Assembly: GCF_022347285.1 (NCBI RefSeq)
Contig: NZ_JAKRND010000005.1
Coordinates: 1 to 64,000, forward strand
Direction of reading: 5' to 3'
DNA from: Corynebacterium sp. ACRPH
GTDB lineage: Bacteria > Actinomycetota > Actinomycetes > Mycobacteriales > Mycobacteriaceae
DNA: 64,000 nucleotides
The notes under the pieces were generated by a model. It searched no databases and was not told the DNA's origin. It worked only from the letters and a program-made list of their open reading frames with translations. Positions 28,902-38,476 of this stretch are shown piece by piece; positions within the stretch are counted from its first letter, which is position 1, and every line of letters starts with the position of its first letter. Made by a program: the position numbers and the translations under genes.

Positions 28902-30314
28902 TTACTCCTCCAAAGCCAGCACGTCGTCGATAGTTTCGCGGCGAATCATCAACCGCGCCTCACCGTCGGACACTCGCACCACCGGAGGGCGGGTCATCAT
29001 GTTGTACCGGGAGGCCATCGCGTAGCAATACGCGCCCGTGGCGCCGATCATCAACAGGTCCCCGGGACGAACGTCCTCCGGCACCAGCGCGTCATTGACC
29101 AGCACGTCGCCCGACTCACAGTGGGAGCCCACGATGCGGGTCGGCAGCAACTCGCCGTCGACCTCGCGGTTGGCCACGCGGCAATCGTATTCGGCCTGGT
29201 AGAGGGCGGGACGAATGTTGTCGCTCATGCCGCCGTCGACGGAGATGTAGCGGCGGGTCATGCCTTCTGCCACCTCGACGTCCTTCACCGTGCCCACCCT
29301 GTAGAGCGTGATCATCGACGGTCCGGCAATCGCTCGGCCCGGCTCGACGTTGAGCTTTGGCTCTGGCACGCCGGCCACCTCTGCTGCCTTGCGCACCTTG
29401 CTCTTGAGTTCGGACGCCACCTCTTCCACGTCCAGAGCCTCCTGATCCGGCATGTAGGCGATACCGTAGCCACCACCGAGATCGAGGGTATCCAGCGACG
29501 TAGGGGCGTCCGAAAGCGTCGCGGTGGAATCCAACAGCTGCTTCCATAGGCCCAGCAGGCGCTCGGCGGCCAGGGCGAAGCCGGAGGCCTCGAACACCTG
29601 GGAGCCGACGTGGCAGTGCAAGCCGCGCAGGCGTACGCCATCAGCGGCGTGGCACGCCATAGCCGCATGATGAGCCGCCCCGGAGGCCAGGGAGAATCCG
29701 AACTTCTGGTCCTCGTGGCTGGTGGCGATGAACTCGTGGGTATCGACGTGCACGCCAGGGGTCACACGCACCAGTACATCCTGGGACTTCCCCAGCTCGC
29801 CGGCGACAGTGGACAGGGTCTCGATCTCCTGCAGCGAGTCCACGACGATCAGCTCCGCACCCTCGGAAACTGCCAGGCGCAGAAACTCCGGGGACTTGTT
29901 GTTGCCGTGCACGGTGATGCGCTCGGCGGGGAATCCCGCGGCCAGGGCGACCTGCAGCTCGCCGAGGGAGGCAACGTCCAGGGATAGCCCCTCCTCCATC
30001 ACCCAGCGGGCGACAGTCTTCGACAGGAATGCCTTGGAAGCGTAGTGCACGAAGTGCCCGCCACCGAAAGCCTTCGCCAGGCGGCGGCAGCGGGTTCGGA
30101 AGTCTTCCTCGTCCATCACGAACGCCGGCGTGCCAAACGTGTCGGCGATCTCGGTGATCGGCACGCCACCGATGGTGACCTCACCCCGGCGCTCCCCTGC
30201 CGTCTCGTGGCGAAGGGTCAGCGGGTAGACGTGCGCGGGAATCGCGTTGAACTCCGCGGTGCTGGCCGTGCGACGGCGCAACGGCGTGGAGTTCAGGTGA
30301 GTCTCCGGATCCAA
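28902..30314 (-). CDS. lysA: Diaminopimelate decarboxylase
   Basis: The 470-residue PLP enzyme makes L-lysine from meso-diaminopimelate. [13 protein letters not shown] holds the PLP Lys; [23 protein letters not shown] and [11 protein letters not shown] are the fold III decarboxylase blocks, the last with the active-site Cys of the partner subunit. The start is TTG at 30314, with AGGAGA five bases before it. The first 40 residues are a variable extension. It lies between argS and hom, the standard corynebacterial order. Confidence 0.95.
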   Translation of the reverse strand: MDPETHLNSTPLRRRTASTAEFNAIPAHVYPLTLRHETAGERRGEVTIGGVPITEIADTFGTPAFVMDEEDFRTRCRRLAKAFGGGHFVHYASKAFLSKTVARWVMEEGLSLDVASLGELQVALAAGFPAERITVHGNNKSPEFLRLAVSEGAELIVVDSLQEIETLSTVAGELGKSQDVLVRVTPGVHVDTHEFIATSHEDQKFGFSLASGAAHHAAMACHAADGVRLRGLHCHVGSQVFEASGFALAAERLLGLWKQLLDSTATLSDAPTSLDTLDLGGGYGIAYMPDQEALDVEEVASELKSKVRKAAEVAGVPEPKLNVEPGRAIAGPSMITLYRVGTVKDVEVAEGMTRRYISVDGGMSDNIRPALYQAEYDCRVANREVDGELLPTRIVGSHCESGDVLVNDALVPEDVRPGDLLMIGATGAYCYAMASRYNMMTRPPVVRVSDGEARLMIRRETIDDVLALEE

Positions 30315-30384
30315 GGGAATCTCCTAGGTGAGTGAATTATCGGCAGGGGGCGGGAGGTGGTGGCGTCACAAAGAAAAACAACAA

Positions 30385-32055
30385 TTACATGCGCTCCGGG
30401 GCGGAGACACCCAACAGCTCGAGCGCATTGGCCAGGGTCTGGCGGGAAGCCGCAGCCAGGGACAGACGGGCAGCGAACAGGGGCTGGTTCTCGGCCACAG
30501 TCTGCTCGTCGTCGCTCGGCTTTGGCAAGATCTGGCAGGCGTCGTAGAAACGGTGGAAGGTACCGGCCAGGGACTCGGCGTAGCGAGCCACACGGTGGGG
30601 TTCACGCAGCTCAGCGGCGGTCTTCACCACGGCTGGGAACTCGCCGAGAGTGCGAATCAGGTCGCCTTCGCGGTCGTGGGTCAGCAGGGAAAGGCCGGCG
30701 CCCTCGCGAGTAACCCCCAGGTCCGCGGCCTTGCGCGCCAGAGAGCACAGGCGGGCGTGCGCGTACTGGACGTAGAACACCGGGTTGTCGTTGGACTTCG
30801 AGGCCCACAGATCCATGTCGATATCCAGGGACGAGTCCACAGAGCTGCGAATCATCGCGTAACGGGCAGCGTCCACGCCGATGGCCTCCACCAGGTCATC
30901 CAGGGTGATGACGGTGCCGGCGCGCTTCGACATACGCACGGCCTTGCCGTCCTTTACCAGGTTCACCAGCTGACCGATGAGCACCTCCACCTGCTGCGGG
31001 TCGTAACCCATGGCGGCAGCCGCCGCACGCAGACGAGCGATGTAGCCGTGGTGGTCGGCGCCCAGCATGTAGATGCACAGGTTGTGGCCACGGTCGAATT
31101 TGTCGGCCACGTAGGCGATGTCGCCGGCGATGTACGCCGCGTTGCCGTCGGACTTGATGACCACACGATCCTTGTCGTCACCGAAGTTGGTGGAGCGCAG
31201 CCACCAGGCGCCGTCGGCCTCGTAGAGGTTGCCGTTGTCCTTGATCTTCTGGATCGCAGCTTCCACCGCACCGGACTCGAACAGGGAGTTCTCGTGGAAG
31301 TACACGTCGAACTCCGTGCCGAACTCCGAGAGGGTGCGCTTGATGTGGGCGAACATCAGCTCCACGCCCTGGGATCGGAACAGTTCCTGTGCCTCGTCCG
31401 CGCCGAGCTGCTGCCAATCCGAGTTGGCCTCCACAATCTGGGAGGCGATGTCCTGGATGTAGTCGCCGCCGTAGCCGTCCTCCGGAGTGGGCTCGCCCTT
31501 CGCGGCGGCCACCAGAGAGCGGGCGAAGCGGTCGATCTGCGCGCCGTGATCATTGAAGTAGTACTCGCGGGTGACCTTCGCACCGCGGGCGGTAAGCACG
31601 CGCCCCAGGGAGTCGCCGACGGCCGCCCAGCGGGTGCCACCCAAGTGGATTGGGCCAGTTGGGTTGGCGGAGACGAACTCCAGGTTGATGGCAGAACCAG
31701 CGAGATCGTCGCCGTGGCCGAAGTCTGCACCGGCGGCAAGGATGTCCTCGACGATCTTGCCCTGCGCAGCGGCAGCCAGGCGGATGTTGATGAAGCCAGG
31801 GCCTGCGACAGTGGCTTCGTCGATGCCCTCGTGCGCGCCGAGGGATTCCGCCAGCCAGGTGCCGAACTCGCGCGGGTTCGTGCCGGCCTTCTTGGCCACC
31901 TGCATGGCGATGTTCGTTGCGTAGTCGCCGTGCTCCGGGTTGCGCGGGCGCTCCACCGTGGCGCTCTCCGGCACCACGGAAGAATCCAGACCGTGGGCAT
32001 CCAGGGCCGTGCGGGCAGTTTTGGTAATCAGTTCAGACAATTCAGCAGGAGTCAC
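30385..32055 (-). CDS. argS: Arginyl-tRNA synthetase
   Basis: The 556-residue class I synthetase has [20 protein letters not shown] (HIGH-type motif as HLGG), [20 protein letters not shown] (KMSKR-type) and a C-terminal DALR anticodon domain ending [17 protein letters not shown]. The GTG at 32055 gives the conserved start [10 protein letters not shown]; the frame is open to 32091 but the extra residues are not conserved. The tRNA-Arg(CCG) gene lies 127 bases upstream in the opposite direction. Confidence 0.96.
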   Translation of the reverse strand: MTPAELSELITKTARTALDAHGLDSSVVPESATVERPRNPEHGDYATNIAMQVAKKAGTNPREFGTWLAESLGAHEGIDEATVAGPGFINIRLAAAAQGKIVEDILAAGADFGHGDDLAGSAINLEFVSANPTGPIHLGGTRWAAVGDSLGRVLTARGAKVTREYYFNDHGAQIDRFARSLVAAAKGEPTPEDGYGGDYIQDIASQIVEANSDWQQLGADEAQELFRSQGVELMFAHIKRTLSEFGTEFDVYFHENSLFESGAVEAAIQKIKDNGNLYEADGAWWLRSTNFGDDKDRVVIKSDGNAAYIAGDIAYVADKFDRGHNLCIYMLGADHHGYIARLRAAAAAMGYDPQQVEVLIGQLVNLVKDGKAVRMSKRAGTVITLDDLVEAIGVDAARYAMIRSSVDSSLDIDMDLWASKSNDNPVFYVQYAHARLCSLARKAADLGVTREGAGLSLLTHDREGDLIRTLGEFPAVVKTAAELREPHRVARYAESLAGTFHRFYDACQILPKPSDDEQTVAENQPLFAARLSLAAASRQTLANALELLGVSAPERM

Positions 32056-32107
32056 AGCATTAAACACTAGCAGTGAGGCCGGACACTTCACGCAGTGGCG
32101 GAGGTGA

Positions 32108-32138
32108 TTGAACTCCTGCCCCAGTGCAGTGCTAGACT
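32108..32138 (+). promoter_or_regulatory. Candidate promoter of the tRNA-Arg gene
   Basis: TTGAAC (32108-32113) and an extended -10, TGCTAGACT, with TAGACT at 32133-32138, lie 45 bases upstream of the tRNA. The 19-base spacer is long, but the TGn extension could compensate. Confidence 0.4.
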
Positions 32139-32182
32139 TTCAACCCGTATTGACGTGAACACAAAGTGAACCGCCGATACAC

Positions 32183-32255
32183 GCCTTCGTAGCTCAGGGG
32201 ATAGAGCACTGGTTTCCGGTACCAGGGGTCGTGAGTTCGAATCTCGCCGAGGGCA
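32183..32255 (+). tRNA. tRNA-Arg (anticodon CCG)
   Basis: A 73-base cloverleaf: acceptor GCCTTCG pairs with CGAGGGC, discriminator A; the anticodon stem CTGGT/ACCAG holds the loop TTCCGGT with anticodon CCG; the T loop is GTTCGAATC. It reads CGG arginine codons. CCA is not encoded. Its location next to argS is typical in actinobacteria. Confidence 0.95.
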
Positions 32256-32287
32256 CTCTTTTCAAGCCAGGGGCACTCGGGGTGTTC

Positions 32288-32908
32288 TTATTCCTCCGAT
32301 TTCCTCGGATCGAACTCTACCGAGTCGATGATCGCCTCGATCTCTTCCTCGGACAGGGTGAGCGCCAAGATCTCAACTCCAGCGGCTCCACCGCTTCCTG
32401 CGGAGACGAACACCCACGCGCCGTGCAGAGTCTTGCCAGATTTTTCGTTCGTCGTCCAGGTAGTCAGCTTGGCCTCGTCGGCGTTTTCGATATCCAGGTC
32501 GCGGGACTCGCCTAGTTCGAAGTCTCTTCCGTGAGTGGTTCGAAACTGGGCGTTCACTTCGAAGTACCCCATCGTGGCGGTTGCCGTAGGCCCTTGCCCC
32601 TGGTCAGAGCTCAGACGGATCACATCCGTTGGCTCTTTATCGGCCTCTTTGTCCGCGTTAGACCAAGACGTGGTGAAACCATTCTTCGTTGGTTTGAAGT
32701 CCTCGGTCTCTACCCAATCTGCTGGAACTTCGAGGGAGATTCGCCCTTCTTCGACGCGCTGCATTCCTTCGGCCACGGACTGTGCCGAGTTTTCGGCCTG
32801 ATCCGAATCTTCGGAAGTAATGAGGCTGCACGACCCCAGCAGGGCGGCTGAGGTGATTACTGCATCGATCTTTACTGGTAGCGAGCGAGGCTTTGAGTGG
32901 GACTTCAT
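32288..32908 (-). CDS. Putative secreted lipoprotein
   Basis: The 206-residue protein has a signal peptide with basic N-terminus, a hydrophobic stretch (IDAVITSAALLG) and a lipobox LLGSC, giving lipid attachment at Cys27. The mature part has an EVPADWVE block and an AHGAWVFVS-like strand, resembling small lipoproteins of the LpqN type, but this is weak. AGGAG lies seven bases before the ATG at 32908. No partner gene is evident. Confidence 0.7.
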   Translation of the reverse strand: MKSHSKPRSLPVKIDAVITSAALLGSCSLITSEDSDQAENSAQSVAEGMQRVEEGRISLEVPADWVETEDFKPTKNGFTTSWSNADKEADKEPTDVIRLSSDQGQGPTATATMGYFEVNAQFRTTHGRDFELGESRDLDIENADEAKLTTWTTNEKSGKTLHGAWVFVSAGSGGAAGVEILALTLSEEEIEAIIDSVEFDPRKSEE

Positions 32909-32922
32909 GGGAGCACTCCTAA

Positions 32923-33351
32923 GTGTTCTCTTCTGTGGCGATAATAACGTCGCTTTGGGGCACTCGCTGGGTATTCTTAAAGAAATTCTTATTGCCCTCA
33001 AAGGACTCAGAGGCTAAGTCCCCGGCATCTAACCCGGGCGGTTCGCAGCAGACGAACGCCACCGGCGAGGTGGTCATTGGCCACACTGAGGCGCCGGGGC
33101 AGGCGAACCCATCCGTGATGAATAAGACGATCGCCTCTTGCGGGGATCCCTCGATGCACGAGACGGGCACGACTTTCTTTACCGATGGAACGTCGGGGTG
33201 GACGTCGACGTGTGCCAACAAGATGATGGCCGCCCGCCCGGCCGAGCCTGCACCCGCGCCGGATGATTCTTACTACGAGGGATACCTCGACGGTTATGAC
33301 GACGCGCAGTATGACTACTACGACGACTACGACGAGTACAGCGACTATTAG
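32923..33351 (+). CDS. Hypothetical protein with Tyr/Asp-rich tail, possibly N-terminally truncated
   Basis: A 142-codon frame beginning at a GTG without clear ribosome binding site. The middle (GEVVIGHTEAPGQANPS, then a Cys pair about 23 residues apart in IASCGDPS and STCANKM) looks like an exported domain, but no signal peptide is present. After a Pro/Ala linker the last 30 residues are almost only Tyr, Asp, Glu and Gly (YYEGYLDGYDDAQYDYYDD). The stop overlaps the stop of the convergent ATPase gene. I do not recognise the family; it may be the rest of a larger gene. Confidence 0.45.
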   Translation: MFSSVAIITSLWGTRWVFLKKFLLPSKDSEAKSPASNPGGSQQTNATGEVVIGHTEAPGQANPSVMNKTIASCGDPSMHETGTTFFTDGTSGWTSTCANKMMAARPAEPAPAPDDSYYEGYLDGYDDAQYDYYDDYDEYSDY

Positions 33352-36164
33352 GAACTAGCTCCCGCCTTCTTTAAGCTGTCGATGCTCTGGAAGTCCACGC
33401 CCGGGATCCGGGAAAACCTATCCTTGTCGCAGGTCAGCACAATGATCTGATTATCCCGCCCCAAGGCGCCAAGCACCTTGTTCATGCTCTTGGCTCGGTC
33501 GGTATCGCTGAATCCCAGCACGTCGTCCAGGAATATCGGCACCCCGCTGCCGTCATGGCCCACCAGGCGGGCGATGGCAAGCAACTGCAGAATCTCCACC
33601 TGCTCCTGCGCACCGCCGGAGAGCTGCTCCTTGTCCAACCGCACGTTGCCGATAGCGCGGCTCGAAACCTGGAACTTCTCATCTACGTCCAGGTCGACAT
33701 CGCTACCGAAAACGATTCCGGAGAGCTTGTTCAGAGCCTTCCGGTACGGTTCGGAGTACTTCTCTTGCATCCGCCGACGCGCCGCCTGAACCACCTGGTG
33801 CAGCAGCTCCGCGGCATCCGCCTGCCTGCGCAGCCTAGCGACCACGCCCTTGAGACGCTCTACTTCCGCCTCTGCCTGCTCCTTGGTTTCTGCGGAACCG
33901 CGAGCCTGCCCGAGTTTGGCGTTCAGGGCTGCAATATCCACGCGGCATTCCTGCACCTGCTGGTTCAGCATGTTTACCCGGCTCCGAGCACCCTCAAAGC
34001 TCGCCTGAACGTCCGCCACGTCGCCGAGCTCGCCTACTTCCCGGCGCTTGGAATCCAGCTTTTCGCGCGCCGCATCCACGGCCTGCGTTGCCTGGATGTG
34101 CTTCGCGTTTAGGTCTTCGTCGGAATAGCGCTCGCGGGCTGCTTCCAGATCCTTCGCCGCCGCATCCAGCTGTTGCTGCAGGTTGTCCACCTTCGCCTCG
34201 TGCTGGATCTTCCGCTCGATCGCGTCGCTGTTCTGCAGGGAAAGCAGCTTTTCGTTGGCCTTGTCACGGGCTAGGGTGGCTGCGTCCAGCGCAGTAGCTA
34301 CCTCTGCTTCGTCGACGTCTTCGCTGGCATCCACGTTGGCGTCACTACGCAGGGCGCTACAGGTTTCCCGCAGCCTTTCCACCTCAGCGGTGAGGCTTTC
34401 AACCTGGCCATTCAGGTCGGATAGCGTCCGCTTGCCGAGTACAGCCTTGAGGCTCGCACGCTGGTCGCGCAGGGTTTCCTCATCCTCGTTACGCGCCCGC
34501 ACAGCACGCCCGAAATCTTCCAGGATCTCCGCGCGAGGGTCCTCGAGCGCAATGGGCTCGAGCCCGACCGCCGATAGCTCCGCATTGACGTTCTGCAGTG
34601 CTTCGTCGACGTTGAGGTCGAGGTTGCTGGAATCCTGCGCCGGGGTCACGCGCACCTCGTATTCACCCAGGCCAACGGTCCATTCGGTGGTGACCTTCTT
34701 CTCCAGGCCGCTCTCCCCCAGAGTTTTCTCCACTCCGTTGTCCACGACGGTGCCGCCGGCCGGCCCTGCGATGTGTACGGCGGTCGCACCCGCGTCGCGG
34801 ATCTTTATCTGCGCGTCCAGGTCCGTCATCGCCTCGCGGATTCGCTGCTCCGCCTTCGGCGTGGCGGGGTTGCGATCCACCTTCTGCGCCAACTCCGCGA
34901 CCTTCGCATCCAGCTTCACCGCGCTATCCCGCTCCTCCGCCGCGGACTCCAGCCGTCCCTGGACCTCCGCCGCGTTCTTCAGCGCGGTGGCCAGCTTGGC
35001 ACGCTTCTCCGCACGCACGTACGAGGCGTGGGCATTGTCGAAGGCTTTCTTCGCCTCGTCCCGCTCGGCCTGTTGTTCCTCTGCCTGTTTCTGGACGCCA
35101 CGCAGCTCCTCCGTCGCAGTTTTGAGCGACTGCTCTAGCTCCCTCTGCGCCTGCTTCTGTTTCTCCCGCGCTTCGGAGGCCTCCTTCCATCGTCCGACCT
35201 GATCCTGCTTCAGCTCCAGCTCGTTTTCCAGGGTGCTTAAGGTCTCTGCCACCTTCTTCGCGGCTTCTAACCGCTCGGCGCATTGGTCGAACTCTTGCTG
35301 CGCATCCGGGAGGTCGTCTTCGGCATCAGCGCGCTGAACCTGCTTGGATTCGATTTCGCGGATCGCTGCCTGCGCATTGCTGTACTCAAGCTCGGCCGCC
35401 GCTAGGGCTTCCTCCGCACGGGTCAGTTCAGTTTCGGCGGAGGCCAGCTCTCCCTTGGAGTTTCTGTTGGCACGGCGGTCCCGCAGCTTCTTGTCCTCGT
35501 CGTCGATCAGGCGGACCAGCAGCTCGGCGGCTCCCTGGTCGCCTTCGCCGATGCCACCGGCGGCGCTCACTGTGACGTCACTAGTTTCGCCGCTCTCGCC
35601 CACCGCATCGCTCGCAGAATCGTCCGCAGCGCCATCACCAGCGCCGTCACCAGCGGTGCGCAGGGCCGAGGACAGGGAGGGAATGGCAGTGAAATCGAGG
35701 GCATCCAGGCGCTGCCCCTGGCTGACGAAAAGTGCCTCGCGCAGGGCGGAGTCGATACTCTCGTTCAGCAGCTCGCTAAATTTCTCCATCGCCTGATCGC
35801 CGGTGTAGTTGTGCACGGAGGGACGCAGCACATTTAGGAGCACCTTCTTTTTCTCGAAGTCCTTCGTATACTCCACCAGGTTCTCGCCCAGTTGCAGTCG
35901 GGCGGTGATCTTCGGCTTGGTGCCGCTGTCCACGGGGAAAAAGCCACTGACCTTCTTGGAGGTCGTCGAGACCTTCCAATCCGAAAGCAGCAGGCCAAAG
36001 GCGTTCATCAGGCTGGATTTTCCGGCCTCGTTACTGCCGTGAACGACGGTCACGCCCGTGGCGCTTGGGGCAAAGTGCGCGGATTCGATGCCCGCGAAAT
36101 TCTGCACATCCAGACTCTCCAGCACGAAGCTGGCTTTTGGCGATGCCTTGGTAGAAGATGTCAT
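33348..36164 (-). CDS. SbcC/Rad50-like AAA ATPase without zinc hook
   Basis: The 938-residue protein has split ABC-type ATPase halves: Walker A GSNEAGKSS (residues 43-51) and a Q-loop FVSQGQRLDALDF, then LSGGAQEQVEILQLL (signature, about 848) and FLDDVLGFSD (Walker B, about 878). Between them are roughly 600 residues of Glu/Ala/Arg/Lys-rich coiled coil interrupted by a globular beta-rich insert near 430-500. No CxxC hook is present, unlike Rad50/SbcC, so arm dimerisation must differ. It starts 20 bases after the phosphoesterase gene, its expected nuclease partner, and ends an operon with SWIM and SNF2 genes. Confidence 0.85.
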   Translation of the reverse strand: MTSSTKASPKASFVLESLDVQNFAGIESAHFAPSATGVTVVHGSNEAGKSSLMNAFGLLLSDWKVSTTSKKVSGFFPVDSGTKPKITARLQLGENLVEYTKDFEKKKVLLNVLRPSVHNYTGDQAMEKFSELLNESIDSALREALFVSQGQRLDALDFTAIPSLSSALRTAGDGAGDGAADDSASDAVGESGETSDVTVSAAGGIGEGDQGAAELLVRLIDDEDKKLRDRRANRNSKGELASAETELTRAEEALAAAELEYSNAQAAIREIESKQVQRADAEDDLPDAQQEFDQCAERLEAAKKVAETLSTLENELELKQDQVGRWKEASEAREKQKQAQRELEQSLKTATEELRGVQKQAEEQQAERDEAKKAFDNAHASYVRAEKRAKLATALKNAAEVQGRLESAAEERDSAVKLDAKVAELAQKVDRNPATPKAEQRIREAMTDLDAQIKIRDAGATAVHIAGPAGGTVVDNGVEKTLGESGLEKKVTTEWTVGLGEYEVRVTPAQDSSNLDLNVDEALQNVNAELSAVGLEPIALEDPRAEILEDFGRAVRARNEDEETLRDQRASLKAVLGKRTLSDLNGQVESLTAEVERLRETCSALRSDANVDASEDVDEAEVATALDAATLARDKANEKLLSLQNSDAIERKIQHEAKVDNLQQQLDAAAKDLEAARERYSDEDLNAKHIQATQAVDAAREKLDSKRREVGELGDVADVQASFEGARSRVNMLNQQVQECRVDIAALNAKLGQARGSAETKEQAEAEVERLKGVVARLRRQADAAELLHQVVQAARRRMQEKYSEPYRKALNKLSGIVFGSDVDLDVDEKFQVSSRAIGNVRLDKEQLSGGAQEQVEILQLLAIARLVGHDGSGVPIFLDDVLGFSDTDRAKSMNKVLGALGRDNQIIVLTCDKDRFSRIPGVDFQSIDSLKKAGASS

Positions 36165-36184
36165 TTGCTTGCCGTCCCTCTCCC

Positions 36185-37453
36185 TTAGTTAGCCTTCTCC
36201 GCCTGGTGTGCCAAGCGCACGAGTAGCCGCAGCGCATCCTGCGCCCACTGTGCCCGCTCCTTGTGTTGTGCGTCCTCGCTTTTAGTGTTCGCTAGTTCCT
36301 GCAGATCCTCTACTGCCTCGCCTATAAAGCCTTGGCTGAGCAGCCCTTCGGAAAGTTCGTCCTCGTCGGGAATAACATGCAGCTTCATTAGCCGTTCGCG
36401 CTCGTACAGCGCAGCGAAAGTCGGCGCGATCTTCGTGACCCGCTCGTCCAGGTAAGCGGCATCGTGGACGGACAGCGTTCCCTCCAGCGCGTACTTAACC
36501 ACGGTGGTGCGCTTTGCCTCGATGCCCTCCAGCCGCTCCAGAAACTCGTCGATATCCGCCGCCGAGTTCACTGTCGCGTTCAACGCCTTGAATGCCCAGC
36601 GCCCGACCGGAACCTCCTCTACCTGGACGTCCGCCTGCTGTGCTGGTCGCGCTGGATCCACCGCGATGTCCACTACCAGCACGTTTCCGGAGTTCGCTTC
36701 GCCGCCTCCGTCTTGCTCAACGAAGGCCGTAACCTCCTGCGCGCCTGAGTACCACACCCGCGCCCGCGATGCGCCCGCGTCCAGTGGCATTGTCGAGTGC
36801 GTGTCACCCAGCGCTACGTAGTCCACCTTCCGCTCGCGACACGCCCGGGCTGCGTTGTCCACGTCGATGCGGTCTAGGTCATCCTTTTCGCCGAAGGATC
36901 CCACTGCTCCGTGGCCGACCAGCACCCGAACACCCGCGCCCTGCACCGGCTCCAAATCTCTCAGCGCAGCTGCCACCAAATCCTCGTCCGCGTTCTTCCC
37001 CCGCAGCGGGGCACCCACAATCTCGAGAGGAACACCAGCCGCGCCCGCGCCACCGGAGTTCGGCACCGCCACTGGAGCCGAATCCCTGAGCACATAAACA
37101 TTCGCCAGGTCGGTGAACTCCTCCCTGTGGTACACACTGGCCGCGTCCAGCGGGTCGTGGTTCCCGGGCAGCAGGAACACCGGCACCGTCGACCCCTTCA
37201 GAACGTCCATCGCACGCCCGTAGATTTCTGGTTTCAGCAGGTTGTCGTCGAAAACGTCACCGGCCACCACGATGGCGTCACACTGTCTTTCCTCCGCGAG
37301 GTCCAACAGCGCCTCGACCGCCGTCAACCGCGATTCATCAAAACGCGACTGCGCCTCGCTGCTCAAGAAGCGGCGCTTCATCCCCAATTGCCAATCCGAC
37401 GTGTGCAAGATCCGCACCCGGTACGCCGATGTAATTGCCGTAGGTTGTGCCAT
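36185..37453 (-). CDS. SbcD/Mre11-like metallophosphoesterase
   Basis: The 422-residue protein has a calcineurin-like phosphoesterase domain: HTSDWQLGM (motif I, with Gln where SbcD usually has His), VAGDVFDDN (II), LLPGNHDPLD (III), VLVGHGAVGSFG (IV) and ALGDTHSTMP in the place of the GHIH motif (V). A capping domain follows from about residue 270. Mre11/SbcD proteins are Mn-dependent exo/endonucleases. With the adjoining ATPase it should form an SbcCD-like complex acting on DNA ends. It starts nine bases after the SWIM gene stop. Confidence 0.88.
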   Translation of the reverse strand: MAQPTAITSAYRVRILHTSDWQLGMKRRFLSSEAQSRFDESRLTAVEALLDLAEERQCDAIVVAGDVFDDNLLKPEIYGRAMDVLKGSTVPVFLLPGNHDPLDAASVYHREEFTDLANVYVLRDSAPVAVPNSGGAGAAGVPLEIVGAPLRGKNADEDLVAAALRDLEPVQGAGVRVLVGHGAVGSFGEKDDLDRIDVDNAARACRERKVDYVALGDTHSTMPLDAGASRARVWYSGAQEVTAFVEQDGGGEANSGNVLVVDIAVDPARPAQQADVQVEEVPVGRWAFKALNATVNSAADIDEFLERLEGIEAKRTTVVKYALEGTLSVHDAAYLDERVTKIAPTFAALYERERLMKLHVIPDEDELSEGLLSQGFIGEAVEDLQELANTKSEDAQHKERAQWAQDALRLLVRLAHQAEKAN

Positions 37454-37462
37454 GTCTTACCC

Positions 37463-38476
37463 CTACCCGTTGTTGTCAGTGTTGCCGTTATCGCTAGCGC
37501 TGCCGTCTGTTTCGCTATTTGTCTCGCCTGTAGTTCTATCAGCCCCTCTGGACAAGCCAGCTTCATAATAGAACAAAGGTTCGGCAGCCTCCAGGGTCTC
37601 ATAGCAAACCTCCAGCTCATGCATGGCCTTCAGCTGATCAACAGCATGCCAAGTCACCGACCGCATGGCCTCTTTCAGAGCCTTTTGATCGCCCTGTTCC
37701 ATACCCGATTCCCACTGCAGCGGCTCCCATTGCACAGGTTCCGCCGACGTCCCCCAGAATTCGGCCGAATCCACCTGCTCCGGCTGGTCGGCCTGCTTCT
37801 CTGCGTTGTCTGGTGCCTGCTGTTGCCTAATTGGTGACGCCCCCACACTCCCGCCGCCCCAGCCCTGAACTGGGCGCAGCAGCTCCTGTGCGTTAAGCCC
37901 CCGCCATTTCAGCAGAATGCTGGCATCCCTATCCAGCTTCTCCGCCGCAGAGTAGGTCAGCGCCACCACGTGTTTACAGACCGCTGACTTATCCGGGCAG
38001 CTGCAGTACACACGGTTGACGTGCCCGGGATGCATCAGCACCGAGGCGACGTCCATGCCCGGCGCGCCGCCGCTTAAAAGGGAGCGGATATGCGAGCTGT
38101 CGGAGAGCATCTCGTGGTACACGAAGTCCCGCTGGCGGTCCGTGAGCCTCCGCAGGTGAATGGACGTTTCGAAAGGCTCCAGCTGTGAGCCGTGGATCAG
38201 CCCTGCAACCACATTCTCCGCGAACTCAACGCTCAGCACTTTGCCACCGCGGAAGTATTCGCGGCCGCGCGCCAGCCTGCCGGAGTCTGTGGATCTGGAA
38301 ATAGCCTCCATCAGTTGCGAGCTGGCCCAGCTATCCTCTCCGCGGATGTGGGTGCCGTGCTGATCCCGCAGGCGGCCCATCTCTTGGCGTCGCTTAGCTC
38401 CAAAATCGGCGAGCACCACATTGTCGCCCCAGGTCGCGTCCGTGCGCGTGCGCTTCCTCGGCTGTTTGCTAACCAT
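37463..38476 (-). CDS. SWIM zinc-finger protein
   Basis: The 337-residue protein contains one SWIM zinc finger, VYCSCPDKSAVCKHVVALTY, with the CxCx6CxH spacing, at about residue 160. The N-terminus is basic (KQPRKRTRT) and the C-terminal 40 residues are low-complexity Asn/Gly/Asp/Thr. SWIM proteins bind DNA or partner proteins and are often encoded next to SNF2 ATPases (for example ywqB with ywqA in Bacillus). Its ATG overlaps the end of the SNF2 gene by eight bases, implying coupled translation. Confidence 0.85.
   Translation of the reverse strand: MVSKQPRKRTRTDATWGDNVVLADFGAKRRQEMGRLRDQHGTHIRGEDSWASSQLMEAISRSTDSGRLARGREYFRGGKVLSVEFAENVVAGLIHGSQLEPFETSIHLRRLTDRQRDFVYHEMLSDSSHIRSLLSGGAPGMDVASVLMHPGHVNRVYCSCPDKSAVCKHVVALTYSAAEKLDRDASILLKWRGLNAQELLRPVQGWGGGSVGASPIRQQQAPDNAEKQADQPEQVDSAEFWGTSAEPVQWEPLQWESGMEQGDQKALKEAMRSVTWHAVDQLKAMHELEVCYETLEAAEPLFYYEAGLSRGADRTTGETNSETDGSASDNGNTDNNG

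Noticed and set aside
30328..32070. 580-codon plus-strand frame opposite argS
   Set aside because: A codon-bias shadow of argS; sequence rich in His, Gly and Val with no recognisable motif.
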